NCBI RefSeq assembly: GCF_018398875.1 | Contig: NZ_JAGWDK010000006.1 | Span: forward strand, 248,001-312,000 | From: Bradyrhizobium sp. sGM-13 | Lineage (GTDB): Bacteria > Pseudomonadota > Alphaproteobacteria > Rhizobiales > Xanthobacteraceae | DNA: 64,000 bases | Reading direction: 5' to 3' | Shown: positions 1 through 8,393 of the stretch, piece by piece | Layout: each line of letters starts with the position of its first letter | Numbering within the stretch: position 1 is the stretch's first letter | Notes under the pieces: model-generated | Database searches by the model: none | The model's input: only the letters and a program-made list of their open reading frames with translations | Told to the model about the DNA's origin: nothing | Position numbers and translations under genes: made by a program

Positions 1-1
1 C

Positions 2-232
2 ATCAACAAGGGCACGGTGACGTCGGACGAGCATGTCGACGTCAAATTGCTGAACGGGACGCTGACCGCCGATCGGCTCAGGATCATCAACAGCGGCGAG
101 ATCGTGCGCTTCGAAGGCAATGTCGTGATGAACCTGATCATGGAAAGCCCTCCGGCACCTGAGCCTGAGCCCGAGCCGCAGCCAGCGCCGAAGACGCGGT
201 CCATCAGCGGCAAGTCCGCCAACACGAAATGA
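2..232 (+). CDS. lptC: LptC, LPS export inner-membrane protein (3' end only)
   Basis: Only the last 76 codons are in the window; the frame is open to the left edge. LptC is a bitopic inner-membrane protein that takes lipopolysaccharide from LptB2FG and hands it to periplasmic LptA. What is visible is the end of a beta-strand pattern (VKLLNGTLTADRLRI, then VRFEGNVVMNL) and a Pro/Glu-rich tail (PAPEPEPEPQPAP). The stop overlaps the ATG of the next gene (ATGA), and that gene is lptA followed by lptB. This order is the main support for the name; the visible fragment alone would not be diagnostic. Confidence 0.75.
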   Translation: MNKGTVTSDEHVDVKLLNGTLTADRLRIINSGEIVRFEGNVVMNLIMESPPAPEPEPEPQPAPKTRSISGKSANTK

Positions 233-912
233 TATCTATGATGCAGTTGTTCTCGCGCAGGTTTGCGGCCGTAGCACTTGTGCTCGCGTTGACCGCCTCC
301 GATGGCGCCTTCGCGCAGGGCGCCATGTCGGGCGTGCCGAATGCGATGCAGGGCTTTTCGCAAAATCGCGATCAGCCGATTCAAATCGAGGCGGCGTCGC
401 TCGAGATGCGCGACAAGAAAAAAGAGGCGACCTTTTCCGGAAACGTGAAGGTCGTGCAGGGCGACACCACCATGACCTCGAAGTCGCTGGTGGTGTTTTA
501 CGACTCCGGTCCGGCATCGGACGCGCCGCCCGCCGCACCCAAGGGATCGAAATCCGCGTCGATGCAGTCCGCGAGCCCCGGGCCTGGCGGCAGCTCGTCT
601 ATCCGCCGGCTCGAAGCCAAGGGCTCCGTCGTGGTCACGCAGAAGGACCAGGTTGTGACCGGCGAGACTGCGATTTTCGACACGCGGGCCAACCTCATCA
701 CCATGGTGGGCGGGGTCGTGCTGACCCAGTGCAAGAACGTGCTCAAGGGTGACCGCCTCAAGGTCGACATGACGACCGGCGTGTCGCGCGTCGAATCCGA
801 CAGCGGCAAGGTGCAGGGCATGTTCATCCAGGGAGAGAATTGCGGGGCGGGATCGGGCGGGTCGAAGCCTGCTCCGGTTCAGATACCCTCGCTGATCCCT
901 GGTAAAAAATAA
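229..912 (+). CDS. lptA: LptA, periplasmic LPS transport protein
   Basis: 227 aa. A signal peptide is clear (about residues 1-29: basic start, LVLALTASDGAFA, then QG). The OstA/LptA-type beta-jellyroll follows at about 45-200, with QPIQIEAASLEMRDKKKEAT, FSGNVKVVQGDTTM and a matching second half (VVVTQKDQVVTGETAIFD ... GDRLKVDMTTG). LptA forms the periplasmic bridge carrying lipopolysaccharide from LptC to LptD. A Ser/Pro/Gly-rich insert (about 90-125) interrupts the fold, and the C-terminus is Gly/Pro-rich. The ATG at 229 overlaps the lptC stop. ATGs at 238 and 241 are alternative starts, but the coupling favours 229. Confidence 0.88.
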   Translation: MISMMQLFSRRFAAVALVLALTASDGAFAQGAMSGVPNAMQGFSQNRDQPIQIEAASLEMRDKKKEATFSGNVKVVQGDTTMTSKSLVVFYDSGPASDAPPAAPKGSKSASMQSASPGPGGSSSIRRLEAKGSVVVTQKDQVVTGETAIFDTRANLITMVGGVVLTQCKNVLKGDRLKVDMTTGVSRVESDSGKVQGMFIQGENCGAGSGGSKPAPVQIPSLIPGKK

Positions 913-1108
913 GCCAGATCAGCGTCTTAAAGATTATTTGGGCCTGTCACGGTTGAAGCTGGTAGCGCGAGCCTGTATTTACACAGGGTAGGGCGCACGG
1001 CGGGGTGTTTCGCTGGGCAGGGACATCCATTCATTCATGGTTCGCTAGCGAAGCGATTCGCCGGCGGGCGCGTCGCGGAATCACCGTGAAAGGCTTAAGC
1101 GAAGCGGG

Positions 1109-2116
1109 ATGGTGGATTTACTCGGCATGTTCCGTCGACGCCCCGCGAAACGCGGCCCTGTAGGCTTTGCGCGTTCGCGCGAGGACATCACGGCGCTCGG
1201 CGATTCCTTCGGCGACATGCTGGCAAGCCCGGTGCGCGATGCGCCGCCAATGGCCCGTTCGGCTTCGCTGCCCGGGCTGCAATTGCCGCAGCCTGAGCCC
1301 CACGTCGAACCCCGCGAGGAGAGAGCGCGTTCACGGGCACAGGCGCCCCGCGCCAAGGCCAATGGCGGCGAAGCGCCACGCCTCGTCAAGCGGCCCGGCT
1401 TTCTCGCTGTGCACAGCGTGGAAAAGAGTTTTGGCACGCGGCAAGTGGTGCGCGGCGTCAGCATCTATGTTCGCCGCGGCGAGGCGGTCGGCTTGCTCGG
1501 CCCGAACGGCGCCGGCAAGACCACCGTGTTCTACATGATCACCGGCCTGATCAAGGCGGATCGCGGCGCCATCGAACTCGATGGTCACGACGTAACGCAA
1601 CTGCCGATGTATCAGCGCGCGCGGCTCGGCATCGGTTATCTGCCGCAGGAAGCCTCGATCTTTCGCGGCCTCACCGTCGAACAGAATATTCGCGCCGTGC
1701 TTGAGGTCGTTGAGCCCAATCGCAAGAAGCGGGAGGCCGAACTCAATTCGCTGCTCGACGAATTCAACATCACGCGCTTGCGCAAATCGCCATCGATCGC
1801 GCTCTCCGGCGGCGAGCGCCGCCGCGTCGAAATTGCGCGCGCGCTGGCGACGCGTCCGAACTACATGCTGCTGGACGAGCCCTTTGCCGGCATCGATCCG
1901 ATCGCGGTCGGCGACATTCAGGACCTGGTCCGCCACCTCACCAACCGCGGCATCGGCGTCCTGATCACCGACCACAATGTGCGCGAAACGCTCGGCCTCA
2001 CCGACCGCGCCTATATTGTCTATGCCGGACAGATACTGACCGAGGGCAGTCCGGAAGAGATCGTCAACGATCCGGATGTACGCCGTCTTTACCTTGGCGA
2101 GGAATTTCGACTATAG
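1109..2116 (+). CDS. lptB: LptB, ATPase of the LPS export ABC transporter
   Basis: 335 aa, against about 240 for typical LptB. The ATPase core starts near residue 98: Walker [10 protein letters not shown] (about 131), Q-loop region [14 protein letters not shown], signature [15 protein letters not shown] (about 232), Walker [14 protein letters not shown] (about 252) and switch histidine in TDHNV. It powers extraction of LPS from the inner membrane together with LptF and LptG, which are not in this window. The first 95 or so residues are a low-complexity, Pro/Arg-rich extension ([26 protein letters not shown]) with no fold I recognise. A 196-bp gap separates it from lptA, so it may have its own promoter. 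The start at 1109 is the first ATG of an unbroken frame; no strong Shine-Dalgarno sequence precedes it. Confidence 0.9.
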   Translation: MVDLLGMFRRRPAKRGPVGFARSREDITALGDSFGDMLASPVRDAPPMARSASLPGLQLPQPEPHVEPREERARSRAQAPRAKANGGEAPRLVKRPGFLAVHSVEKSFGTRQVVRGVSIYVRRGEAVGLLGPNGAGKTTVFYMITGLIKADRGAIELDGHDVTQLPMYQRARLGIGYLPQEASIFRGLTVEQNIRAVLEVVEPNRKKREAELNSLLDEFNITRLRKSPSIALSGGERRRVEIARALATRPNYMLLDEPFAGIDPIAVGDIQDLVRHLTNRGIGVLITDHNVRETLGLTDRAYIVYAGQILTEGSPEEIVNDPDVRRLYLGEEFRL

Positions 2117-2322
2117 CGCGCGACCCGCCAAAATATCGGCGGTGCGGTCATAAGGTATTGCACTCAATCAGGATTTTCTGGCGCGTCCGGGAGCGGCTCG
2201 CCTTCCGACGGTCGCTGATCGCGCCATAGCCCAATTTTCGCATTCGTCAAGCCGTGTACAAGGGCGTTGGACTAATATAAGCAAGAATCGGACCAACTTT
2301 TGGTAGATCGGTTCTTGGCCTC

Positions 2323-3972
2323 ATGGCGCTGACGCAGAGATTAGAGTTCCGGCAGTCGCAGTCGCTGGTGATGACGCCGCAATTGATGCAGGCGATCAAG
2401 CTGCTTCAACTGTCGAATCTCGACCTCTCGGCTTTCGTCGAGGAGGAATTGGAGCGCAATCCGCTGCTGGAACGGGCCAGCGACGGCCCCGAACCGCCGG
2501 TTGCAGGCGAGCCGGTACCCGAACGCGCCGAATTCTCCGATTCCGGCAGCTATGGCGAGGACGGCGGCGGCGATGCCTCCGATATGAGCACCGGCCCAGG
2601 GGGCGAGACCTTCGAGCCCGGCCAGGAGGACTGGCTGAACCGTGACCTCGGCAGCCGGACCGAGATCGAGCAGACGCTCGACACCCCGCTCGACAACGTC
2701 TTTTCCGAAGAGCCCGCCGAAGCCGCCGCGCGCGCCGCACAGGACGCGGCGCCGACCGCCTACACCGAGTGGGGCGGGGGCGCCTCCAACGACGACGAAT
2801 ACAATCTGGAAGCCTTCGTCGCCGCTGAGGTGACGCTATCCGGTCACCTCGCCGAACAACTCGCGGTCGCCTTCAGCGCGCCGGCGCAGCGCATGATCGG
2901 GCAGTACCTGATCGATCTGGTCGACGATGCCGGCTATCTGCCGCCGGATCTGGGGCAGGCTGCCGAGCGGCTGGGTGCCTCGCAGGCGGATGTCGATGCC
3001 GTGCTCGCGGTGCTGCAGACGTTCGATCCGCCCGGCGTCTGCGCGCGGAACCTGAGCGAGTGCCTTGCGATCCAGCTTCGCGAACTCAACCGCTACGATC
3101 CGGCCATGCAGGCCCTGGTGGAAAATCTCGATCTGCTGGCGCGGCGCGACATAGCGTCGTTGCGCAAACTGTGCGGCGTCGACGACGAAGACATCACCGA
3201 CATGATCGGCGAGATCCGGCGTCTCGATCCGAAGCCCGGCCTCAAGTTCGGCTCGGCGCGCACCCAGACCATGGTGCCCGACGTCTATGTGCGGCCCGGC
3301 CCGGACGGCGGATGGCATGTCGAACTCAACAGCGACACCTTGCCGCGCGTGCTGGTCAATCAGGTCTATTACACCGAGCTGTCGAAGACGATCCGCAAGG
3401 ACGGCGACAAATCCTATTTCAGCGACTGCCTGCAGAACGCGACCTGGCTGGTGCGCGCACTCGATCAGCGTGCCCGCACCATCCTGAAGGTCGCCACCGA
3501 AATCGTCCGCCAGCAGGACGGGTTCTTCACCCATGGCGTCGCGCATCTGCGGCCGCTGAATCTGAAAGCGGTGGCGGACGCGATCCAGATGCATGAATCC
3601 ACGGTGTCGCGGGTCACCGCCAACAAATACATGGCGACCAATCGCGGCAGTTTCGAGCTGAAATATTTCTTTACCGCCTCGATTGCTTCGGCCGACGGCG
3701 GCGAGGCGCATTCGGCGGAAGCGGTCCGCCACCACATCAAGCAATTGATCGATGCTGAAGCGCCGAGTGCGATCCTCTCCGACGATACCATCGTGGAACG
3801 ATTGCGCGAATCGGGCATTGATATTGCCCGCCGCACGGTCGCGAAGTACCGCGAAGCCATGCGCATTCCTTCTTCGGTCCAGCGCCGCCGCGACAAACAG
3901 AGCATGCTCGGTAACGCCCTTTCCGCTCCCGCCACTTCCTCCGACCGGTCCCGCGATGCGGCGCCGGCCTGA
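2323..3972 (+). CDS. rpoN: RNA polymerase sigma-54 factor RpoN
   Basis: 549 aa, the usual length. The N-terminal activator-interacting region has the Gln/Leu-rich pattern (QSQSLVMTPQLMQAIKLLQL), followed by an acidic linker (about 60-160), the core-binding region, a helix-turn-helix and the RpoN box at about 503-523 (ARRTVAKYREAMRIPSS, one Met for the usual Leu). Sigma-54 recognises -24/-12 promoters and needs an AAA+ activator; in rhizobia it drives nitrogen-assimilation and nitrogen-fixation genes. Position between lptB and hpf-ptsN is the classical arrangement. Bradyrhizobium japonicum has two rpoN copies; the sequence alone does not tell me which this would be. Confidence 0.97.
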   Translation: MALTQRLEFRQSQSLVMTPQLMQAIKLLQLSNLDLSAFVEEELERNPLLERASDGPEPPVAGEPVPERAEFSDSGSYGEDGGGDASDMSTGPGGETFEPGQEDWLNRDLGSRTEIEQTLDTPLDNVFSEEPAEAAARAAQDAAPTAYTEWGGGASNDDEYNLEAFVAAEVTLSGHLAEQLAVAFSAPAQRMIGQYLIDLVDDAGYLPPDLGQAAERLGASQADVDAVLAVLQTFDPPGVCARNLSECLAIQLRELNRYDPAMQALVENLDLLARRDIASLRKLCGVDDEDITDMIGEIRRLDPKPGLKFGSARTQTMVPDVYVRPGPDGGWHVELNSDTLPRVLVNQVYYTELSKTIRKDGDKSYFSDCLQNATWLVRALDQRARTILKVATEIVRQQDGFFTHGVAHLRPLNLKAVADAIQMHESTVSRVTANKYMATNRGSFELKYFFTASIASADGGEAHSAEAVRHHIKQLIDAEAPSAILSDDTIVERLRESGIDIARRTVAKYREAMRIPSSVQRRRDKQSMLGNALSAPATSSDRSRDAAPA

Positions 3973-4013
3973 TTGCGTTCGCGTCAGATCGCGATAGTGT
4001 CAGGTCCCCGACA

Positions 4014-4060
4014 GAGCGCGACCCGGAAAGCGACACCGGCTTTCCGAATGGGCCATGCTC
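4014..4060. repeat. degenerate copy of the GAGCATGATC palindromic repeat
   Basis: Between rpoN and hpf. It reads GAGC ... CCGGAAAG ... CCGGCTTTCCGAA ... CATGCTC, the same order of blocks as the intact copy at 7204-7252 but with decayed ends. It may form a stem through CCGGAAAG/CTTTCCG. It could serve as a weak terminator after rpoN. Confidence 0.5.
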
Positions 4061-4078
4061 CGGCAAAACCAGAGTAGT

Positions 4079-4101
4079 CGAGGCATCAAGCGAGGCATCA
4101 A
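4079..4101 (+). promoter_or_regulatory. duplicated ribosome-binding region of hpf
   Basis: CGAGGCATCAA occurs twice in tandem (4079-4089 and 4091-4101, 12-bp period) immediately before the hpf ATG at 4102. The second GAGG is 6 nt before the start and can serve as the Shine-Dalgarno; the first is an exact copy 12 nt further up. Confidence 0.55.
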
Positions 4102-4704
4102 ATGACCCTTCGAATCTCCGGGAAAAGCATCAGTGTCGGCGAGGCGCTTCGTTCGCGCGTCAGCGAGCGCACCGATGAGGTCTTGAGAAAATATTTCGAC
4201 GGCAATTACTCCGGCCACATCACGCTGAGCAAGGACGGCTTCGGCTTCCGCACCGATTGCGCGCTGCATCTGGACTCCGGGATTACGCTGGAGGCCGATT
4301 CCAATGCTCCCGATGCCTATGCCAGCGCCGACCAGGCGCTCTTGATGATCGAGAAGCGCCTGCGCCGCTACAAGAGCCGGCTGAAGGATCGCTCGGCCCG
4401 CAAGGCCTATGCGGCCTCCGCAGCGCTGGCCGAGATCGATACCCCGGTGCTCGATGCGCCGAGCTATGTGATCGAGGCGCCCGCGGGAGGCGAGGAGGAG
4501 GTCACATCCTATAGCCCCGTCATCATCGCGGAGGCGACCACGTCGCTGAAGCGGCTCTCGGTCAGCGAGGCTGTCATGGAACTCGATCTGACGGGGGCCG
4601 CCTGCATCGTGTTCCAGCACGGGTCCAGCGGCCGGGTGAACGTCATTTACCGCCGGCCGGACGGCAATGTCGGCTGGATCGATCCTCCCTCGGTTACCCC
4701 CTGA
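4102..4704 (+). CDS. hpf: long-form ribosome hibernation promoting factor
   Basis: 200 aa. The N-terminal domain (1-100) matches the HPF/YfiA fold: LRISGKSISVGEALRSRV, a KYFDG turn, then the helix RRYKSRLKDR. The C-terminal domain (about 135-190), with SPVIIAEATTSLKRLSVSEA, is the dimerisation domain that defines the long form. Long HPF alone causes ribosomes to pair into inactive 100S particles in stationary phase. It lies between rpoN and ptsN, the usual place in Proteobacteria (formerly 'sigma-54 modulation protein'). The start is fixed by the adjacent GAGG. Confidence 0.93.
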   Translation: MTLRISGKSISVGEALRSRVSERTDEVLRKYFDGNYSGHITLSKDGFGFRTDCALHLDSGITLEADSNAPDAYASADQALLMIEKRLRRYKSRLKDRSARKAYAASAALAEIDTPVLDAPSYVIEAPAGGEEEVTSYSPVIIAEATTSLKRLSVSEAVMELDLTGAACIVFQHGSSGRVNVIYRRPDGNVGWIDPPSVTP

Positions 4705-4796
4705 GAACTAAGCCGATGGCATTGACGCCCCCACTGGCCCTCCCTATGGTCCGCCGCTCTTTAAGCATGGCGTGCAGGAACTGGCTGTTCGGGAGT

Positions 4797-4812
4797 TGGC
4801 ACCGCGCGTGCG
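4797..4812 (+). promoter_or_regulatory. possible sigma-54 promoter upstream of ptsN
   Basis: TGGCACCGCGCGTGCG fits the -24/-12 pattern: GG and GC are exactly 10 nt apart, with TGGCAC intact and GTGC in place of TTGC. It lies about 125 nt before the ptsN ATG, on the correct strand. A sigma-70-like alternative (TTGACG at 4873, 16 nt, TATCTC at 4895) lies nearer the gene. No activator-binding site was identified. Confidence 0.35.
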
Positions 4813-4935
4813 TTGGAGTAGAAGCCGTGCAAATCGGGACCCGGGCTTAACCCCGCCTCCCGTCTCATCTTCTTGACGCCCCAGTTCTAGAACCTATCTC
4901 GCAACCTGACGGTTTAATTCACCTCGGAACGCCCC

Positions 4936-5397
4936 ATGACGATTACCGATCTGGTCGCACCCGAGGCGATTCTCCCCGCTTTGAAGGTCATCAGCAAGAA
5001 GCAGGCGCTGCAGGAGCTGGCCGCGCGCGCTTCCGCCCTGACCGGCCAGAACGAACGCTCGGTGTTCGAGGTGCTGTTGCAGCGGGAGAAACTCGGCACC
5101 ACCGCGGTGGGCTACGGCGTCGCCATTCCGCACGGCAAACTGCCGAAACTGGAAAAGCTGTTCGGGCTGTTCGCCCGGCTGGAACGCCCGATCGATTTCG
5201 AGGCGATGGACGGCCAGCCGGTCGACCTGATCTTCCTGCTGCTGGCCCCGGAAGGCGCCGGCGCCGATCATCTGAAGGCATTGGCCCGAATCGCCCGGCT
5301 GTTGCGCGATCAGGACGTGGCCAAGAAGCTGCGTGCCTCCCGCGACGCCCAGGCGATCTATTCGGTGCTGGCGCTGCCTCCGGCGAGCGCAGCCTAA
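4936..5397 (+). CDS. ptsN: PtsN, nitrogen-regulatory PTS enzyme IIA
   Basis: 153 aa, the standard length. The phospho-accepting histidine is His66 in YGVAIPHGK, followed by the usual [18 protein letters not shown] and [15 protein letters not shown] blocks. IIA-Ntr receives phosphate from NPr after EI-Ntr and acts as a signal protein, affecting potassium transport, the stringent response and sigma-54-related functions; it does not move sugar. It is cytosolic. It sits 231 bp after hpf, with its own likely promoter region, in the conserved rpoN-hpf-ptsN order. Confidence 0.95.
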   Translation: MTITDLVAPEAILPALKVISKKQALQELAARASALTGQNERSVFEVLLQREKLGTTAVGYGVAIPHGKLPKLEKLFGLFARLERPIDFEAMDGQPVDLIFLLLAPEGAGADHLKALARIARLLRDQDVAKKLRASRDAQAIYSVLALPPASAA

Positions 5398-5515
5398 TTC
5401 CGCGCGTCAGAACGGTTTCCTGCCGGTAGTACGCCAGAATAAACGCAATTTTAAGCTAAATAGCAGCTTATTTCGGGCGCTGGGATTTTTTTTACTAGGC
5501 CCGGAGAACATTGCC

Positions 5516-7204
5516 ATGACGCTGCGCCTGACGATTTCGCGCGCAATTTTGATTTTCGGATTGGTTACCGCCTTAGGCCTCGGTGCGGTGATTGCCACAA
5601 GCGTTTATGCGCTGTCGCAGCTCAAGGTCGGTGGCCCGCTCTATAGCCAGATCAAGCTCGGCAACGACCTCATCGCCGACATTCTGCCGCCGCCGGAATA
5701 CGTCATCGAGGCCTATCTCGAGGCCACCCTCGTGCTGCACGATCCGGCGCAGCTTTCGTCGCATCGCGACCGTATTGCGCAGCTCAAGAAGGAATATGAC
5801 GAGCGGCACGATTTCTGGACCAAATCCGATCTCGATCCTGTGCTGAAGACGAAGTTGGTCGAGAAGTCCGACAGCGAGGTGCGCCGCTTCTGGACCGCAA
5901 TCCAGGACGGCCTGTTGCCTGCGCTCGCCAAGGGCGACGGCACGGCTGCGGCGAAATCCTATGCCGAGATCACCGCGCGTTATACCGCGCATCGCGCCAT
6001 CATCGACGACATTGTCAAGCAGACCAACGACCGGAACGCGGCGACGGAGGTCGCGGCGACGGGCCGCGTCAGCACGTTCACGTGGGTGCTGTGGGGCGTT
6101 TCGGCCGCGGTGTTTCTGGTGATCGGCGCCGGCATTTTCGGTGTGGCATTCGGCGTCATACGTCCCATCGCCGAAATGACTGACGTGATGAAGAGCCTCG
6201 CCGGCGGCGATCTCTCTGTCTCGGTCCCGGCCCTCAGCCGCGACGACGAAGTCGGAGCGATGGCGCGCGCGGTTCAGGTGTTCAAGGACAACGCGCTGCG
6301 CGTTCAGTCGATGGAACAGGAGCAGGCAAGTCTGAAGTCGAAGGCCGAAGGCGAACGCAGGGCAGCGATGCAGCAGATGGCCGACGGCTTCGATGCCGCG
6401 ATTGGAAAGATCATTCAGACCGTATCGACCGCCTCATCCGAACTCGAATCATCGGCCGGACGGCTAACCAAGACCGCCGAAGTGACCCAGATGCTCTCGG
6501 CAACCGTTGCCTCCGCATCGGAGCAATCCTCGGCCAATGCGCAGTCCGCCGCAGCGGCCGCGGAAGAGATGGCCTCGTCGGTGTCGGAGATCGGCCGCCA
6601 GGTTCAGGATTCGCACAAGATATCCCGCGAGGCGGTCAGCCAGGTCGAGCAGACCAATGCGCGGATTGCCGATCTCGCGCAGTCCGCCAGCCGGATCGGC
6701 GAAGTGGTCAAGATGATCAGCGCGGTCGCCGAGCAGACCAACTTGCTGGCGCTGAACGCCACGATCGAAGCGGCGCGCGCCGGTGAGGCGGGACGCGGAT
6801 TTGCCGTCGTCGCCTCCGAGGTCAAGGCGCTTGCCGCGCAGACCGCGAAAGCGACCGAGGAAATCAGCGAGCAGATCGGCCAGATGCAATCGGCGACCAA
6901 TCAGTCGGTGTCGGCGATCCAGGAAATCGGCGGCACGATCGGCCGCATCGCGGAAATCTCGCAGGCAATCGCGGCGGCGGTGGAAGAGCAGGGCGCAACA
7001 ACCCAGGAGATCTCGCGCAACGTGCAGCAGGCGGCGCAGGGCGCCACACAGGTCGCAGGCAGCATCACCGACGTCAACCGCGGCGCGACCGATACCGGCG
7101 CGGCATCGACGCATGTGCACGGTCTGGCCCGCTCGCTGCTGGGACAGAGCAATCACCTCAAGGGCGAAGTGGAGAAATTCCTCTCGACCGTGCGCGCGGC
7201 CTAG
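5516..7204 (+). CDS. methyl-accepting chemotaxis protein
   Basis: 562 aa from the ATG at 5516, preceded by GGAG (CCCGGAGAACATTGCC). The frame is open further up, overlapping the end of ptsN, but only this start gives a proper first membrane segment (about 10-32, [17 protein letters not shown]). A roughly 155-residue helical periplasmic domain follows, then a second membrane segment (about 190-212), a HAMP domain with [14 protein letters not shown], and a signalling domain whose hairpin tip is [20 protein letters not shown]. It senses an unknown ligand and controls CheA. I see no C-terminal CheR-tethering pentapeptide. No che genes are nearby, so it is an orphan receptor. Confidence 0.93.
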   Translation: MTLRLTISRAILIFGLVTALGLGAVIATSVYALSQLKVGGPLYSQIKLGNDLIADILPPPEYVIEAYLEATLVLHDPAQLSSHRDRIAQLKKEYDERHDFWTKSDLDPVLKTKLVEKSDSEVRRFWTAIQDGLLPALAKGDGTAAAKSYAEITARYTAHRAIIDDIVKQTNDRNAATEVAATGRVSTFTWVLWGVSAAVFLVIGAGIFGVAFGVIRPIAEMTDVMKSLAGGDLSVSVPALSRDDEVGAMARAVQVFKDNALRVQSMEQEQASLKSKAEGERRAAMQQMADGFDAAIGKIIQTVSTASSELESSAGRLTKTAEVTQMLSATVASASEQSSANAQSAAAAAEEMASSVSEIGRQVQDSHKISREAVSQVEQTNARIADLAQSASRIGEVVKMISAVAEQTNLLALNATIEAARAGEAGRGFAVVASEVKALAAQTAKATEEISEQIGQMQSATNQSVSAIQEIGGTIGRIAEISQAIAAAVEEQGATTQEISRNVQQAAQGATQVAGSITDVNRGATDTGAASTHVHGLARSLLGQSNHLKGEVEKFLSTVRAA

Positions 7205-7252
7205 AGCATGATCCGGAAAAGTGCGAAGCGATCTTCCGAAAAGATCATGCTC
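7204..7252. repeat. GAGCATGATC palindromic repeat, intact copy
   Basis: Perfect 10-bp inverted ends GAGCATGATC (7204-7213) and GATCATGCTC (7243-7252), with CCGGAAAAG and TTCCGAAAA inside. It starts on the last base of the chemoreceptor stop codon. Related copies are at 25544-25586 (good) and 4014-4060 (degenerate), so it is a dispersed family. Confidence 0.8.
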
Positions 7253-7266
7253 AAACAAGAGATGAG

Positions 7267-7300
7267 ATCATGATGCGATTCTACGAAATCGCATCATGAT
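7267..7300. terminator. strong inverted repeat after the chemoreceptor gene
   Basis: ATCATGATGCGATT and AATCGCATCATGAT form a perfect 14-bp stem with a 6-nt loop. It lies between a plus-strand gene end and the minus-strand DUF1150 gene end, so it could stop transcription from both sides. There is no long T-run, so termination is an inference. Confidence 0.5.
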
Positions 7301-7411
7301 ATAAGCGGATTGGAATTTGCTACTAACGAAGATACGCGGGCGATGCCCGCGTATCCGAAACTCTCTTCTCGCATTCACTCGGCATCAGATCAGTCGATGC
7401 CGGCGAAGCTT

Positions 7412-7478
7412 CGTCAGTGACAGCAGCAACAGGAGCTGCGTCAGTGACAGCAGCAAGTGCTGCGTCAGTGTACGCTGA
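7412..7478. repeat. imperfect tandem repeat, about 2.5 units
   Basis: The unit CGTCAGTGACAGCAGCAA starts at 7412 and 7439, and a partial third begins at 7463 (CGTCAGTG). It overlaps the last codons and the stop of the DUF1150 gene; read on the minus strand, each unit repeats the CAC TGA end of that gene. Confidence 0.7.
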
Positions 7479-7731
7479 CGGCCTGAAGCTCGTTGCTCCA
7501 TGCGTTGGCGATCGCAGCTTCGCGGCTGTCGGTCAGCATGATCGGGGTGCCGTCGGCGGCATGCAGCGCGAACAGTTTCAGCCCCGGCGCGATTTTCGGC
7601 GCCTGCGGAAACAGTCCCGGCACGTCCTCGGAACGGACTTGTTTCACGTAGGCGATATGGCCTTCACCAAGATGGGCCAGCGCCTCAACAGAAACCTTTT
7701 CGGCTTCGAAGGTCACACTCACGTCACTCAT
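7465..7731 (-). CDS. DUF1150 family protein
   Basis: 88 aa from the ATG at 7731, which has GGAG 8-10 nt upstream (CCAGAGGAGTCGAGACC). The frame is open further up with an ATG at 7797 that would overlap the heat-shock gene; the ribosome site favours 7731. It is a small soluble protein with the DUF1150 pattern (SVEALAHLGEGHIAYVKQV, LFALHAADGTPIMLTDS, REAAIANAWSNEL). The function is unknown. It follows the Hsp20 gene at once, an association common in alphaproteobacteria, so a joint heat response is plausible. Confidence 0.85.
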   Translation of the reverse strand: MSDVSVTFEAEKVSVEALAHLGEGHIAYVKQVRSEDVPGLFPQAPKIAPGLKLFALHAADGTPIMLTDSREAAIANAWSNELQAVSVH

Positions 7732-7783
7732 GGTCTCGACTCCTCTGGAGACTAAGCGGTCGAGTCCGCTCCTTGTTCCACTA

Positions 7784-8209
7784 TTATTCGTGCTCATTGA
7801 TAGCGATTGTCTTAACGACCCTTTCAGGTTCCGGCCTGGCAAGGTCGATCGACAACAGCCCGTTTTTCAAATCCGCGCCTAGCACCTGCATCCCCTCCGC
7901 CAGCACGAAGGTGCGCTGGAAGTGGCGCGCGGCGATGCCGCGATGGATGTATTGCCGGGCCTTGTCGTCCTGCTGGCGGCCCCGGATCACGAGCTGGTTT
8001 TCCTCAATGGTCACATCGAGTTGGTCACGGGTAAAACCCGCCACCGCCAGCGTGATGCGCAACCGTTCGGGTTGGCCGTTGGCGCGGTCACACCGCTCGA
8101 TGTTGTAGGGAGGATAGCCGTCGGCGCCTTTGACGACGCGATCGAGCGCACGCTCAATTTCGTCGAACCCAAGCAGGAACGGACTTGATAACGAAGGAAC
8201 ACGAGACAT
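7784..8209 (-). CDS. small heat-shock protein, Hsp20/alpha-crystallin family
   Basis: 141 aa. The ATG at 8209 is preceded by GAGAGGAC, which is itself inside a hairpin (see the ROSE entry). The alpha-crystallin domain spans about 30-125 (YPPYNIERC, ITLAVAGFTRDQLDVTIEEN, LVIRGRQQDD, then GIAARHFQRTFVLAEGM and ADLKNGLLSIDLARPEPE). The C-terminal I-x-I anchor is IAI in VVKTIAINEHE. It is an ATP-independent holdase that binds unfolding proteins and passes them to DnaK/ClpB. It resembles class A (IbpA-like) Bradyrhizobium sHsps. Confidence 0.93.
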   Translation of the reverse strand: MSRVPSLSSPFLLGFDEIERALDRVVKGADGYPPYNIERCDRANGQPERLRITLAVAGFTRDQLDVTIEENQLVIRGRQQDDKARQYIHRGIAARHFQRTFVLAEGMQVLGADLKNGLLSIDLARPEPERVVKTIAINEHE

Positions 8210-8211
8210 CA

Positions 8212-8290
8212 CAAAGTCCTCTCGAAGCGACTTTGAGGGGCCCTTGCGGCGCCCCATTCAACCGGCCGGCCGACTTGCCGTCCGGTCAGG
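8212..8290 (-). ncRNA. likely ROSE-type RNA thermometer in the hsp20 leader
   Basis: Read on the minus strand, the leader ends in CAAAGTC-GCTTCGAGAG-GACTTTG (8235 to 8212) just before the ATG. The arms pair perfectly over 7 bp and enclose the Shine-Dalgarno GAGAGGAC. The left arm carries TCGCT, which fits the conserved ROSE motif U(U/C)GCU: U and C pair with A and G of the SD, G is bulged, and C and U pair with G and A. Further up lie a GGGGC...GCCCC stem (8236-8255) and a stem from ACCGG/CCGGT (about 8261-8287). ROSE elements are known upstream of Bradyrhizobium small heat-shock genes and melt on warming. Confidence 0.7.
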
Positions 8291-8393
8291 AGGGAATATG
8301 GGGTGATTTGGGGAGGGTTCAAGCACCTCTGAATGCAGCGTAAATCGGCGGTGGTGGGGTTTTCCATCGTCCGGACCGTCCCGGAATGACGGA

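Noticed and set aside
2185..2205. Sigma-54-like site before rpoN (TGGCGCGTCCGGGAGC)
   Set aside because: Spacing between GG and GC is 11 nt, one too many.
5333..5515. Longer N-terminus for the chemoreceptor, overlapping ptsN
   Set aside because: The extra residues are Arg-rich shadow of ptsN; the ATG at 5516 has a ribosome site and starts a proper membrane helix.
7412..7478. CRISPR array
   Set aside because: Only about 2.5 imperfect copies with no spacers; it is a tandem repeat. No other candidate array was seen.
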